Assembly: GCA_964568355.1 (NCBI GenBank)
Contig: CAZMRK010000006.1
Coordinates: forward strand, 1-23,397
DNA: 23,397 nucleotides
Source of the DNA: JAJPJX01 sp964568355
Lineage (GTDB): Bacteria > Acidobacteriota > Terriglobia > Bryobacterales > Bryobacteraceae
Reading direction: 5' to 3'
Shown here: positions 1 through 7,595 of the stretch, piece by piece
Layout: every line of letters starts with the position of its first letter
Position numbering within the stretch: the stretch's first letter is position 1
The notes under the pieces: model-generated
The model's database searches: none
What the model saw: the letters and a program-made list of their open reading frames with translations, nothing else
Told to the model about the DNA's origin: nothing
Program-made: the position numbers and the translations under genes

Positions 1-1031
1 GTTGTCAGCATGCCCTGATCGCCGATGAACAGGCTGCCGTTGAGATCGTCGTCGCCGAGAAGCTCGCCTTCGGGGACTCCGGGGAGTTTCGGCTGCGCCG
101 TGACCCGGTCATACCAGAATAGCTTTAGTTCCGGGAACGCCCCGCGCCGGGGAAAATCGAACCGGATGGCCGTGCGATAGGGGAAAGTATACTGGGCTTT
201 ACCTTCGAGCTTGATGCACTCGACGCTGGTGGGCGCGGTGAGCCGCATCGCCATATTGGGCGTTCCCAGGATGTGGCAGGCCATGTCGCCGATAGCGCCG
301 CAGCCGAAATCCGGGAACGCGCGCCAGTTGTGGGGCACGTAGACACGGCTGTAAGGCCGCATCTCCGAGCCGCCGAGCCAGGCATCCCAATCGAGCGTAT
401 CCGGGACGGCAGCCTCCTTGGGAACGACATCGGGGCCCTGGGGCCAATAGGGATCGGGGCGGTTGGTCCAGGCGTGGACCTCGGTCACATTGCCGATATC
501 GCCGTGCCAGACAATCTCGCACGCTTCCCGCGCGCCTGGCTGCGAGTAACCCTGATTTCCCATCTGCGTGGCGACACCGTACTTTTCCGCGGCGCGCGTC
601 AATTGCTGCGCTTCCCACACGGTGCGCGTCAGAGGCTTCTGGCAGTAGACATGCTTGCCCCGTTCCATGGCCCACATGGCGGCGCTGGCGTGCATGTGGT
701 CCGGGCAGGAAACCAGCACGGCGTCGATGTTCTTCGACTCGGCGTCGAACATCCGGCGGAAATCTTTGTACTTGGCCGGCTTGGGATATGCGGTGAACGT
801 CTTCGCGGCGCGTTTGGCATCCGGATCCGCCATCGCCACAATATTCTCGCCCGAACATCCGGCGATGTCGCTGGCGCCCTTGCCTCCGGCGCCGACTGCC
901 GCGATGTTCAGCTTCTCATTAGGCGATTTGTACCCTAACCGCCCTAGCGAAGGCGTGCTGCCGAAGCCTCCGGACGGCACCGCCCCAGCCAGGAGCGTGC
1001 CCAAAAAAAAGTGCCTTCTCGAAACCGCCAT
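1..1031 (-). CDS. Gfo/Idh/MocA family oxidoreductase, Tat-exported, C-terminus cut by window edge
   Basis: An open frame of 343 complete codons starts at the ATG at 1031 and runs off the left edge without a stop. The N-terminus has a twin-arginine signal (SRRHFFLG at 4-11 and a hydrophobic AG-rich stretch), so export to the periplasm is predicted. The dinucleotide-binding motif GAGGKG is at 47-52 and an acidic NAD-ribose position at D69. PDHMHA lies at 109-114, and CQKPLT at 129-134 holds the family's conserved Lys (K131). A GNQG motif at 157-160 is typical of the large Tat-exported subgroup common in Planctomycetota and Acidobacteriota. These enzymes oxidise or epimerise sugars or inositols with tightly bound NAD(P); the substrate cannot be told. 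The gene lies downstream of the AAA+ gene but after a strong terminator, so it is probably transcribed separately. A possible -10 (TATGAT) lies 14 bases before the ATG. Family certain, substrate unknown. Confidence 0.93.
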   Translation of the reverse strand, partial: MAVSRRHFFLGTLLAGAVPSGGFGSTPSLGRLGYKSPNEKLNIAAVGAGGKGASDIAGCSGENIVAMADPDAKRAAKTFTAYPKPAKYKDFRRMFDAESKNIDAVLVSCPDHMHASAAMWAMERGKHVYCQKPLTRTVWEAQQLTRAAEKYGVATQMGNQGYSQPGAREACEIVWHGDIGNVTEVHAWTNRPDPYWPQGPDVVPKEAAVPDTLDWDAWLGGSEMRPYSRVYVPHNWRAFPDFGCGAIGDMACHILGTPNMAMRLTAPTSVECIKLEGKAQYTFPYRTAIRFDFPRRGAFPELKLFWYDRVTAQPKLPGVPEGELLGDDDLNGSLFIGDQGMLT

Positions 1032-1081
1032 AAAGCTACCTGATTATCATAATGGCACTCCAGCGGCGCGTTTGGCACGCA

Positions 1082-1113
1082 TAAAAAAAGGGACGGGCTG
1101 GACGGCCCGTCCC
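1082..1113 (-). terminator. Rho-independent terminator of the AAA+ ATPase gene
   Basis: A perfect 9-bp GC-rich stem (GGGACGGGC at 1090-1098 with GCCCGTCCC at 1105-1113, 6-base loop) is followed on the minus strand by seven T (complement of the A run at 1083-1089). It sits 17 bases after the stop of the AAA+ gene. Confidence 0.85.
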
Positions 1114-1130
1114 CGGCAGGGTCTTCGTTG

Positions 1131-2318
1131 CTATTTCGTGGCCTTACCCCGCGCTTGCACCGCGGGGGCGGCGGCAGGCACTTTTGGAGCCGTGGCGACG
1201 GCCGCCAGAGTGATTTCCGGAACCTCTACCGAGTTATCGGTAAGTTGGGACCAGGCAGCTTCCGGCACTGCCTCGGCTTCCTTCATGAACGTGATTCTCC
1301 CCTCGTCCACGTCATAGTCCGCCCGCACCCAATCGCCGCTGCGCACCTGCTCGGTAGCGATCAGGTTCGAAAGCGGATGCACCAGCAGACGCTCCACGCT
1401 ACGCTTCAGATGCCGCGCGCCATACTTCGGATCGGTTCCGTCCCGCAGCAGGAACTCCTTTGCCGAGGGACTGACGGAGCATACAAAGGGGACCGCGGAT
1501 TCCAGAATGCGCTGCTTTACGGCGCCTAATTCCAGGTCCAGGATCTGCCGCAACTCCTCCTCGCCCAGGGGGCGGAAGACCACGGTCTTGTCGATACGGT
1601 TCAGAAACTCCGGCGTAAACTTCCGCCGGGCCGCTTCTACGCCGGCTCGCGAGACCTTGCCTTCCAGGCCGTTGTCCTGGCCGCCGGAGCGCCGCACCCG
1701 TTCGATTTCGCCCGCTGCGAAGCCCAGGCGCGGTTGCAGGATCGCGCTCATCTCCGCGGCGCCCAGGTTACTGGTCAGGAAGATCATGGCGCGCGAGAAG
1801 TCCACCCGCGTATTGTCGCCCAGCGTGAGGACGGCCTTATCCAGAATGCCCAGCAGCAGGTTCCACAGAGCATCGCTGGCTTTCTCGATCTCGTCGAAGA
1901 GCACAATGCTGAGCTTCACCTGTTCGCTGTGATAGCGATTCAGAGCCTCCTGGCTGAGGAAGGGCCTCGTCTCCTTGTGACCCAGGTATCCGGGGGGCGA
2001 ACCGATCAGCTTGGCGATTTCGTGGCTGTGCTGAAATTCCGCGCAATCCACCTTGATCATCGCGCGCGGGTTGCCCAACAGGCTCTCCGCCAGCGATTCC
2101 ACCATGCGCGTTTTTCCCGTTCCGGTCGGGCCGAGAAACAAAAAATTCGCGATCGGCCTTCCTGGCGCGTTCATGCCTGCCAGAAACTGCTGGTAGGCCT
2201 CCACTACTTGTTGGATGGCTTCCTCCTGGCCAACGATTCGCGAACGCAGCCCCTTTTCCAGCATTCGGGCCTGTGCTCCGGTCCTGGTCGGATCCAGCCT
2301 CTGCTTGAGGTGTAACAT
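1131..2318 (-). CDS. Single-domain ClpB/ClpA D2-type AAA+ ATPase
   Basis: A 395-residue AAA+ protein resembling the second ATPase domain (D2) of Clp/Hsp100 unfoldases. Visible: a VGQEEAI entry helix near 29-35, Walker A GPTGTGKT at 63-70, pore loop GYLG at 110-113, Walker B VLFDEIEKA at 139-147, sensor 1 TSN at 182-184, arginine finger FLNRID at 238-243, and sensor 2 GARHLKR at 300-306. The Clp N-domain, D1 and middle domain are absent, and I see no zinc finger as in ClpX. The last 45 residues are a low-complexity Ala/Pro/Val tail with a basic end. Family knowledge suggests ATP-driven remodelling of proteins; target and any protease partner are unknown. The start is fixed by AGGAGGGGG just upstream. 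The gene appears monocistronic. Confidence 0.92.
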   Translation of the reverse strand: MLHLKQRLDPTRTGAQARMLEKGLRSRIVGQEEAIQQVVEAYQQFLAGMNAPGRPIANFLFLGPTGTGKTRMVESLAESLLGNPRAMIKVDCAEFQHSHEIAKLIGSPPGYLGHKETRPFLSQEALNRYHSEQVKLSIVLFDEIEKASDALWNLLLGILDKAVLTLGDNTRVDFSRAMIFLTSNLGAAEMSAILQPRLGFAAGEIERVRRSGGQDNGLEGKVSRAGVEAARRKFTPEFLNRIDKTVVFRPLGEEELRQILDLELGAVKQRILESAVPFVCSVSPSAKEFLLRDGTDPKYGARHLKRSVERLLVHPLSNLIATEQVRSGDWVRADYDVDEGRITFMKEAEAVPEAAWSQLTDNSVEVPEITLAAVATAPKVPAAAPAVQARGKATK

Positions 2319-2320
2319 AT

Positions 2321-2329
2321 CCCCCTCCT
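2321..2329 (-). promoter_or_regulatory. Strong Shine-Dalgarno of the AAA+ ATPase gene
   Basis: The minus strand reads AGGAGGGGG two bases before the ATG at 2318. The anti-SD core AGGAG is 6-7 bases from the start, a normal spacing, and it fixes the start codon. Confidence 0.8.
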
Positions 2330-2435
2330 GGCGCCCCCGCCGTGTGGAGCGTTCTTCTGCTCTCTATCTTTATTTACGTAGTCCGGGGCACGATGTATAC
2401 ACCTCTTACAAAAATTTAACCAGGTACCTACAAAG

Positions 2436-3155
2436 CTACCAGCGCTGATACGGGAATAATGCAGATTTTTTCTTCGCTGCTACCAGCGGGTGGTTGAGAA
2501 ACTCCAGAAACGGAGCCATCGCGCGAAAGCGCTTCATGAGCTCGGAATAGAGCCGCGGCGTGGTGACCATATCGGGCTCGAGCACGATATACAGCAGAAA
2601 CTGTTTGTAGCGCAGGAGGTCGGCCGCCGGATGATCCGGCAGAAACCCTTTCGGCACTCGCGAGAGCTGTTCGCCCTGCATCTCTCCCAGCAGGCGGCGC
2701 AGAGCGCGGTTCGCCGTGAGCTGGCGCAGTTCCTCGTGCCGCTCCCCGATGTGCCGCCGCACCGACAGCAGCACTTCGGGCGGAGGCATGTAGATTCCTC
2801 CGCCGACTTCAATCTCCTTGTGAGAAATGCTGAAGTAGAAGCCGGCGCCGCCATGTTTCTGCATCCCCCGCCGCGCGAAAGAAGCCGCGATATGTGTCTT
2901 GTAAGGCGTTTTGTCCTTACTGAAGCGCGTGTCGCGATAGATCCGGTAGATGGCCTTGTCCGGATCGGTGATATAGTCTGGTGCAAATTCCACCATCTCG
3001 CGAGTCATGGTGGTGATGAGTTCCACCATGGGCGCCTTTATCTTTTCATCAAAAATGTGTTTCCGCGGTTGAAACCATTCCCGCTTGTTATTCTTTTCCA
3101 GTCCGCGAAAGAAGCTCACGGCCTCGGGTGGGAACCCGCGGAATACCGATTGCAT
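2436..3155 (-). CDS. DUF2461 / TIGR02453 family protein
   Basis: 239 residues matching the DUF2461 family along the whole length. The N-terminal FFRGLEKNNKREWFQPRK (about 15-32) is the family hallmark, followed by the IYRIYRDTRFSKDKTPYKTH block around residues 68-87 and the GGAGFYFSISHKEIEVGGGIY block around 101-121. No signal peptide or membrane segment, so it is probably cytoplasmic. The biochemical role of the family is not established to my knowledge. The start is supported by GAGGAGG (plus-strand CCTCCTC at 3162-3168) seven bases upstream. The gene diverges from murB across a 26-base gap, so its own promoter must lie inside murB. Family call is secure, function unknown. Confidence 0.9.
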   Translation of the reverse strand: MQSVFRGFPPEAVSFFRGLEKNNKREWFQPRKHIFDEKIKAPMVELITTMTREMVEFAPDYITDPDKAIYRIYRDTRFSKDKTPYKTHIAASFARRGMQKHGGAGFYFSISHKEIEVGGGIYMPPPEVLLSVRRHIGERHEELRQLTANRALRRLLGEMQGEQLSRVPKGFLPDHPAADLLRYKQFLLYIVLEPDMVTTPRLYSELMKRFRAMAPFLEFLNHPLVAAKKKSALFPYQRW

Positions 3156-3168
3156 TTCGACCCTCCTC

Positions 3169-3174
3169 TATAAT
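3169..3174 (+). promoter_or_regulatory. Candidate -10 box for leaderless murB mRNA
   Basis: A perfect TATAAT ends seven bases before the murB ATG at 3182, which would place the transcription start at or next to the start codon. No Shine-Dalgarno for murB is present in the gap, and no convincing -35 was found at 16-18 bp (TTGCAT at 3150-3155 is only 13 bp away). Confidence 0.5.
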
Positions 3175-3181
3175 TGAATCA

Positions 3182-4168
3182 ATGCCCAACACGGAAGAGA
3201 CGGCCGCGCGTCTCGCCGAAATTCCCAATTTAACTGTTTTGCCCGGCGCGCCGCTTGCCCGCTATACCCGCTTCGGAATCGGCGGCCCCGCCGATATTTA
3301 TGCCGAAACCGGCGATGTCGAGGCATTCATCCGCGCGCAGGAGGTCGCCCGTGCCAGCGGAAGCGAGGTCATGGTGATCGGCGGCGGCACGAACCTGATC
3401 GTGGCGGATAGTGGATTTCGCGGCATCGTGCTGCGCTTTGTCGCCGAGCGTCTGTCCGCGGAGGACCGGAAAGTCACCGCGGATGCGGGCGCGGACCTCC
3501 AATCGCTCGTGGATTTCACGATCGACCGGGGCCTGAAGGGCCTCGAAACACTTTCGGGCATTCCTGGTTCGGTGGGCGCGGCGGTCTACGGCAATGCCGG
3601 GGCCTATGGCCACTCCATCTCCGAGTGCGTAGAGAGCGTCTGCTTTTTTGACGGAACCCAGGTCCGCGTTTTCGATCAGGCCGCCTGCCAGTTCCGCTAC
3701 CGGGAAAGCATCTTCAAAAGCCACAAACACTGGATCATCTTCTCCACCACCCTGCTGCTCCAGCCTGCCGATGCCGGCGAGATTCGGAAAATTGCCGGCG
3801 ATATCCTCAACGTGCGGAATGAGAAGTTCCCGGTGACCATGAAATGCGCCGGCAGCATCTTCAAGAATCTGCTGCTGGCGGACCTGTCGCCCGCGCTGGC
3901 CGCGCAGGTACCGCCCAAGGTGGTGCGGGAAGGCAAGATTCCCGCGGCTTGGTTCCTGGAGCAGGTGGGAGCCAAAGGCATGTCCATCGGCGACATTCAC
4001 GTCGCCAACTACCACGCCAACCTCCTCTATAACGCCGGGGAGGGGACCGCCCGCGACCTCACCGCCCTCATTGAAAAGCTCAAAGGCCTGGTCCAGAAGC
4101 GCTTCGGCCTCACCCTGGAAGAGGAGGTGCAGTACGTCGGCTTCCCCAAACCGGTCGTGGTTCCGTAA
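3182..4168 (+). CDS. murB: UDP-N-acetylenolpyruvoylglucosamine reductase MurB
   Basis: 328 residues, normal for MurB. It reduces UDP-GlcNAc-enolpyruvate to UDP-MurNAc with FAD and NADPH in the cytoplasm, the second committed step of peptidoglycan synthesis. The FAD-binding part shows YTRFGIGGPAD at 28-38, VIGGGTNL at 65-72, LSGIPGSVGAA at 124-134 and GNAGAYG at 137-143. YRESIFK follows at 173-179, then KCAGSIFKN at 221-229 with the catalytic Ser in GSIFKN, and the C-terminal Glu in LEEEV at 312-316. I chose the ATG at 3182 rather than the in-frame one at 3128: the 18 extra residues would overlap the divergent gene and are not MurB-like. The gene stands alone, not in a mur cluster. It faces convergent transcription from the subtilase. 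Confidence 0.96.
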   Translation: MPNTEETAARLAEIPNLTVLPGAPLARYTRFGIGGPADIYAETGDVEAFIRAQEVARASGSEVMVIGGGTNLIVADSGFRGIVLRFVAERLSAEDRKVTADAGADLQSLVDFTIDRGLKGLETLSGIPGSVGAAVYGNAGAYGHSISECVESVCFFDGTQVRVFDQAACQFRYRESIFKSHKHWIIFSTTLLLQPADAGEIRKIAGDILNVRNEKFPVTMKCAGSIFKNLLLADLSPALAAQVPPKVVREGKIPAAWFLEQVGAKGMSIGDIHVANYHANLLYNAGEGTARDLTALIEKLKGLVQKRFGLTLEEEVQYVGFPKPVVVP

Positions 4169-4173
4169 AGAAA

Positions 4174-4193
4174 ACCGAAACGGCCGTTTCGGT
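4174..4193. repeat. Palindrome copy 1 of an intergenic pair
   Basis: The 20 bases ACCGAAACGGCCGTTTCGGT form a perfect palindrome five bases after the murB stop. The core matches the second copy at 4236-4261 except for two central bases. It can act as a symmetric hairpin at the end of murB. Confidence 0.75.
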
Positions 4194-4235
4194 CTCCTCC
4201 TCGCAAGTGTTTCATTCCATTGGATCGTGCTCGAA

Positions 4236-4261
4236 AAAACCGAAACTACCGTTTCGGTTTT
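4236..4261. terminator. Bidirectional terminator-like palindrome, copy 2
   Basis: AAAACCGAAAC (4236-4246) pairs with GTTTCGGTTTT (4251-4261) around a four-base loop. Flanking A and T runs give a U-rich end in both directions, as expected between the convergent murB and subtilase genes. It shares its arms with the palindrome at 4174-4193. Confidence 0.65.
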
Positions 4262-4282
4262 CCGACACGAAGCCCGGGCTTT

Positions 4283-7200
4283 TTATTGAACCGGAAGGTT
4301 GACCGTCTTCGAGGTCAACCCATTAACGGTGACCGTCATGGTCTGGGTCCCGGCGGACAGACCGGCGGGAATCACCACGTTCAACTGATAAAGGCCGGCA
4401 AAGCCGGGGGCCAGGCCGCTGAAGCTCACCTCGGCCGCCTGCCCTCCAATCGTCACCGTAGGCGGGGCTTGGGTTCGCGCCAGCGGGTCCGAGGGCGCAG
4501 GAGCACCATCCGCTGGTGTATGGTCCACAGGCCCCAGGCCGTTGGCAAAAACCTGGATGGTTTGGCCGCGTACAGCCGGATTGGCCGAGCCGATCAGGCG
4601 ATTACCGGCGTCCAGCGCCGCCGCCAGGCGGGTATTCGCGCTCTCGTTGTATTCAAAGACCCCTGGCGCATAATCCGACAGAGGCACCGTGTAGAGCTTT
4701 CCAACACTTTCTCCGACATTCACCTTCATCTGCACGGACGTCTGCCCACCGAGGCCCCAGGGGACCTGGACGTTCACCTGGCCGGGACTGACGTAATAGA
4801 TCCGGCCGGGCAGGCTCAGGCCAGCGGAGGGAACGTCGAAAGAGACGCTTACCTGGGCAAGCGAGAGCGGCAGCGTGGTGGTGGTTTCCAGATCCGTGAT
4901 GTCGCTCAAGCCCGATCCGAAGATCGAGATGTAAGAACCGGGCGCGATGCCCTGCCCTACCTGGAAACTGGCTGCGTTCACCACGCCGTTGGTGCTGATG
5001 GTGGGCTGCAGGCGCGCAATCCCGGAGAAACTGACGGCCAGCCCGGCTACCTCTCCGGAGAATTGCTGCGCGCCCGTGGTCGGCCCGAGAAAGGCATCGG
5101 CATAGGCAATTCCGTTGCTATCGGTACGCGGGTAAGTCGCGGAGAACCGGCCGCCGCCCTGGATCGCCCGGAAGGTGACCGGAAGGTTCGGGACACCCAC
5201 GCCGTAGCGGTCCACTACTTTGAAGGCGATGCCGCCATCGGGATGCTCCTGCCCGACGGTGCCGTCGAAGCCGTCTCCGAACAGAGAGAAGATGTCGTAG
5301 GCCACGCCATCACCGACGACGTAATAGTAAGGGACCACCAGAGGGGACGGAGCGCCTTGCACCGTCAGGAAGCCTTCATAGGAACCCGTTCCCGGCCGCG
5401 TTCCGGAAAGCGTGGCGGTCACGGTTCGGGACTGCCCCGCTGGCAGCGAGAAGCTGGCCGTATCGAGCGAGATCTGAGCGGCGCCGCTGCGAGGGGTGAC
5501 AGCCAGAGTGAGAGAGAGCCCCGCCGAGCCGGTATTGGTGATCTTGAGCTGCTGGGTGGCCGGAAAGGTGGACGCAGAGGTAATCAGGCCAAAGGAAAGC
5601 GTGGCCGGTTCAATGGTTACCGTATTGGTGACCGCCGCTCCGGCGTTCAGCTTACCGGCGCCCATGGAGATCAGGCTGGGGTTGGTACCGTCGGATTCGG
5701 AGATATCCTGCGTGGCGTTGTTTACCACGGCGGATTTCAACTGACCCGGCGTGTAGGAAGGATGGGCCTGTTTGACGAGGGCGACGCCGCCGGCGGCCAT
5801 GGGCGCGGAAAAGCTGGTGCCGCTGGCCACCGTAAAGCCTGAGGGATCATAAAGATCGGCATTGGGGTCGGTACGGTCGGCAGCCATGTAGAGATTCGTG
5901 CCGACCGCCAGCAGATCCGGCTTGAGCGCGCCCGATCCGATGACCGGGCCGCGCGCAGAAAAGGACGCCACCTGGTTGCCGTTGCTGACATCGATCTCGG
6001 CCAGCCCGGGATTTAACGTGACGGAATGCCCGGGGTTGGCGTCCAGAAAGGTCTTGAGTGCTGCGCCATCGGTGTAACCGACCATCAGAACCGGAATGGA
6101 GATGCCGCCCAGGCCGCCGGGCGCGAGCAAAGCGTCTACGCCATTCTGCTGATAGATCACCACACCGGTCGCGCCCGCGGCGAGGGCGTTCTGCACCTTG
6201 ACGAGGAAGGTGCAGGTACCCCGCTGGATGAGGGCGATGGAACCGGAGAGGGAGCCAGCCTGGAGCGCATTGCAAGCCAAGCCATCGTCGCCAAGCTGGG
6301 TCACGTCCCGGGCGGGAGCCGTGAACGGCGATGCCGGCAGTGCGCCGTCGCCGAACACCGCGGCAAAGTTCCGAAGATTGGCCGGCACATCGGAGCCGGG
6401 AACCTGGACGCTGTTGACGACTGCGTGTGAGTTCGAAGAGGCGCCTACGGTGAGGGCCGAGGGCGCGGTACCCGGCGAGCCGATACTGCTGCGAGCGATC
6501 CCCCGCTGGCCGCCGTCGCCCGAGTTACCGGCAGCGACGACCACCATCATTCCGGCCTGAATTGCGTTTTCGACCGCTTGGGCCTCGGGGTCGCAGACCT
6601 CGCCGGGGTTCCCTCCGCAAGCCGCGCCGGTATCCAGCGGACCCGAAAACGCAGGGCCGCCGAGCGACAGGACGGCGATATCCATGCCATCCAAAAGCGC
6701 CTGCTCCAGGGCCATCATGATCACGTCGCCGGATGAAAATCCATTGACTCCGGGCGAACCGAAGACCTTGTAATTCCCCAAATAGGCTTTTGGCGCCATT
6801 CCGGTGATAGTGGCAGCCGGCCCCGTGCTGGTTTCGCCGGCCGCTACCATGGCGACCGCGGTTCCATGGCCGCTGCGATCGGCCGGGGAGAGATCGTCGG
6901 GGTGCGACTGCTGCGGACCGGGAGGACTGCCGGCTGCCAACTGGGCTACATAACTCCGGGCGACGATGACCTTGTGATTGGTATACGCGCAGTCCGATCC
7001 CTGGCAGATGGGAAAGCCGGAGGGCACGGGCAGCCCGTCATCCTGAAAAGCCGGGTGGGTCACGTCGATACCGGTATCGATGATGCCGATTTTGATGCCG
7101 TTTCCGGCGTTCTGGACCCCTCCCAGTGCGTTCCAGGCGCCCGGGGCATTGACCAGGCTGACAGCGCGATCGAGCAGGGGCCGGATGCGCGGCAGGAAGA

Positions 7201-7519
7201 TCACGCGCCGCACTCCCGGCAGCGAGCGCAGTTCGGCTTCCCGGTCAGCGGAGGCCTCCACGAAGACAGCGTTCAACAAAACCTGAACCGAGCCCGTGAT
7301 CGCCAGCCGCCGGGACCGCAGGGTGCCGCGCAGCGATGCCTGCGCCTGCGAGATGCGCGCGCGCCGGTCCAATCCGGAGGTGGAGTAGAGGCCGGCACGC
7401 GATGCGACTGCTCGCGCGGCAGGCGGGTCCTCCAGAATCAAAGCATAGCGCCGCGCCTCTGCCGAAACCGGGATCAGCAGGAGCAGCAGGGCTGACAAAC
7501 GCAGGGTGAATGAAGGCAT
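4283..7519 (-). CDS. Secreted S8 subtilisin-family protease with PA, Ig-like and TIGR03437 domains
   Basis: 1078 residues, far larger than simple subtilisins. In order: a signal peptide (about 1-22, LLLLLIPVSAEA), a propeptide-like region (about 25-120), and a split S8 domain. The triad is D148 in GIIDTGID, H218 in SGHGTAVA and S569 in GTSFSAPMAAG, with the oxyanion Asn N332 in AAGNSG. A PA domain is inserted between N332 and S569 (about 385-505). After the catalytic part come a beta-sandwich repeat (about 635-730), an Ig-like domain (about 755-835) and a TIGR03437 domain (about 840-1078; VNAASF, IFGSGL, ANGLGPVD and a VNLPVQ end). It probably cleaves proteins outside the cell or at the surface. 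The start has AGAGGGG 13 bases upstream. It appears to be transcribed alone. Confidence 0.93.
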   Translation of the reverse strand: MPSFTLRLSALLLLLIPVSAEARRYALILEDPPAARAVASRAGLYSTSGLDRRARISQAQASLRGTLRSRRLAITGSVQVLLNAVFVEASADREAELRSLPGVRRVIFLPRIRPLLDRAVSLVNAPGAWNALGGVQNAGNGIKIGIIDTGIDVTHPAFQDDGLPVPSGFPICQGSDCAYTNHKVIVARSYVAQLAAGSPPGPQQSHPDDLSPADRSGHGTAVAMVAAGETSTGPAATITGMAPKAYLGNYKVFGSPGVNGFSSGDVIMMALEQALLDGMDIAVLSLGGPAFSGPLDTGAACGGNPGEVCDPEAQAVENAIQAGMMVVVAAGNSGDGGQRGIARSSIGSPGTAPSALTVGASSNSHAVVNSVQVPGSDVPANLRNFAAVFGDGALPASPFTAPARDVTQLGDDGLACNALQAGSLSGSIALIQRGTCTFLVKVQNALAAGATGVVIYQQNGVDALLAPGGLGGISIPVLMVGYTDGAALKTFLDANPGHSVTLNPGLAEIDVSNGNQVASFSARGPVIGSGALKPDLLAVGTNLYMAADRTDPNADLYDPSGFTVASGTSFSAPMAAGGVALVKQAHPSYTPGQLKSAVVNNATQDISESDGTNPSLISMGAGKLNAGAAVTNTVTIEPATLSFGLITSASTFPATQQLKITNTGSAGLSLTLAVTPRSGAAQISLDTASFSLPAGQSRTVTATLSGTRPGTGSYEGFLTVQGAPSPLVVPYYYVVGDGVAYDIFSLFGDGFDGTVGQEHPDGGIAFKVVDRYGVGVPNLPVTFRAIQGGGRFSATYPRTDSNGIAYADAFLGPTTGAQQFSGEVAGLAVSFSGIARLQPTISTNGVVNAASFQVGQGIAPGSYISIFGSGLSDITDLETTTTLPLSLAQVSVSFDVPSAGLSLPGRIYYVSPGQVNVQVPWGLGGQTSVQMKVNVGESVGKLYTVPLSDYAPGVFEYNESANTRLAAALDAGNRLIGSANPAVRGQTIQVFANGLGPVDHTPADGAPAPSDPLARTQAPPTVTIGGQAAEVSFSGLAPGFAGLYQLNVVIPAGLSAGTQTMTVTVNGLTSKTVNLPVQ

Positions 7520-7555
7520 TAGAACTATTGAACCCCTCTGAGTTGCCGAAGATTT

Positions 7556-7580
7556 GACCGTCCCCTGCGGGATGGGGCGG
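7556..7580 (-). terminator. Possible terminator hairpin after the PIG-L gene
   Basis: ACCGTCCCC (7556-7564) can pair with GGGGCGGT (7573-7580), with one bulge, 15 bases after the PIG-L stop at 7596. Only a weak T tract follows on the minus strand (CAAATCTT), so termination is uncertain. The same stretch lies in the leader of the subtilase gene. Confidence 0.4.
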
Positions 7581-7595
7581 TTTGATACATCCGCG

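Noticed and set aside
273..938. Long plus-strand frame opposite the Gfo/Idh/MocA gene
   Set aside because: It is the antisense shadow of a clear oxidoreductase and shows no domain.
3128..3181. N-terminal extension of MurB from the in-frame ATG at 3128
   Set aside because: It would overlap the divergent DUF2461 gene and its ribosome-binding site, and the added residues are not MurB-like.
4220..5842. 540-codon plus-strand frame inside the subtilase gene
   Set aside because: Low-complexity Arg/Gly/His-rich translation typical of antisense to GC-rich coding DNA; the minus strand has a full subtilase.
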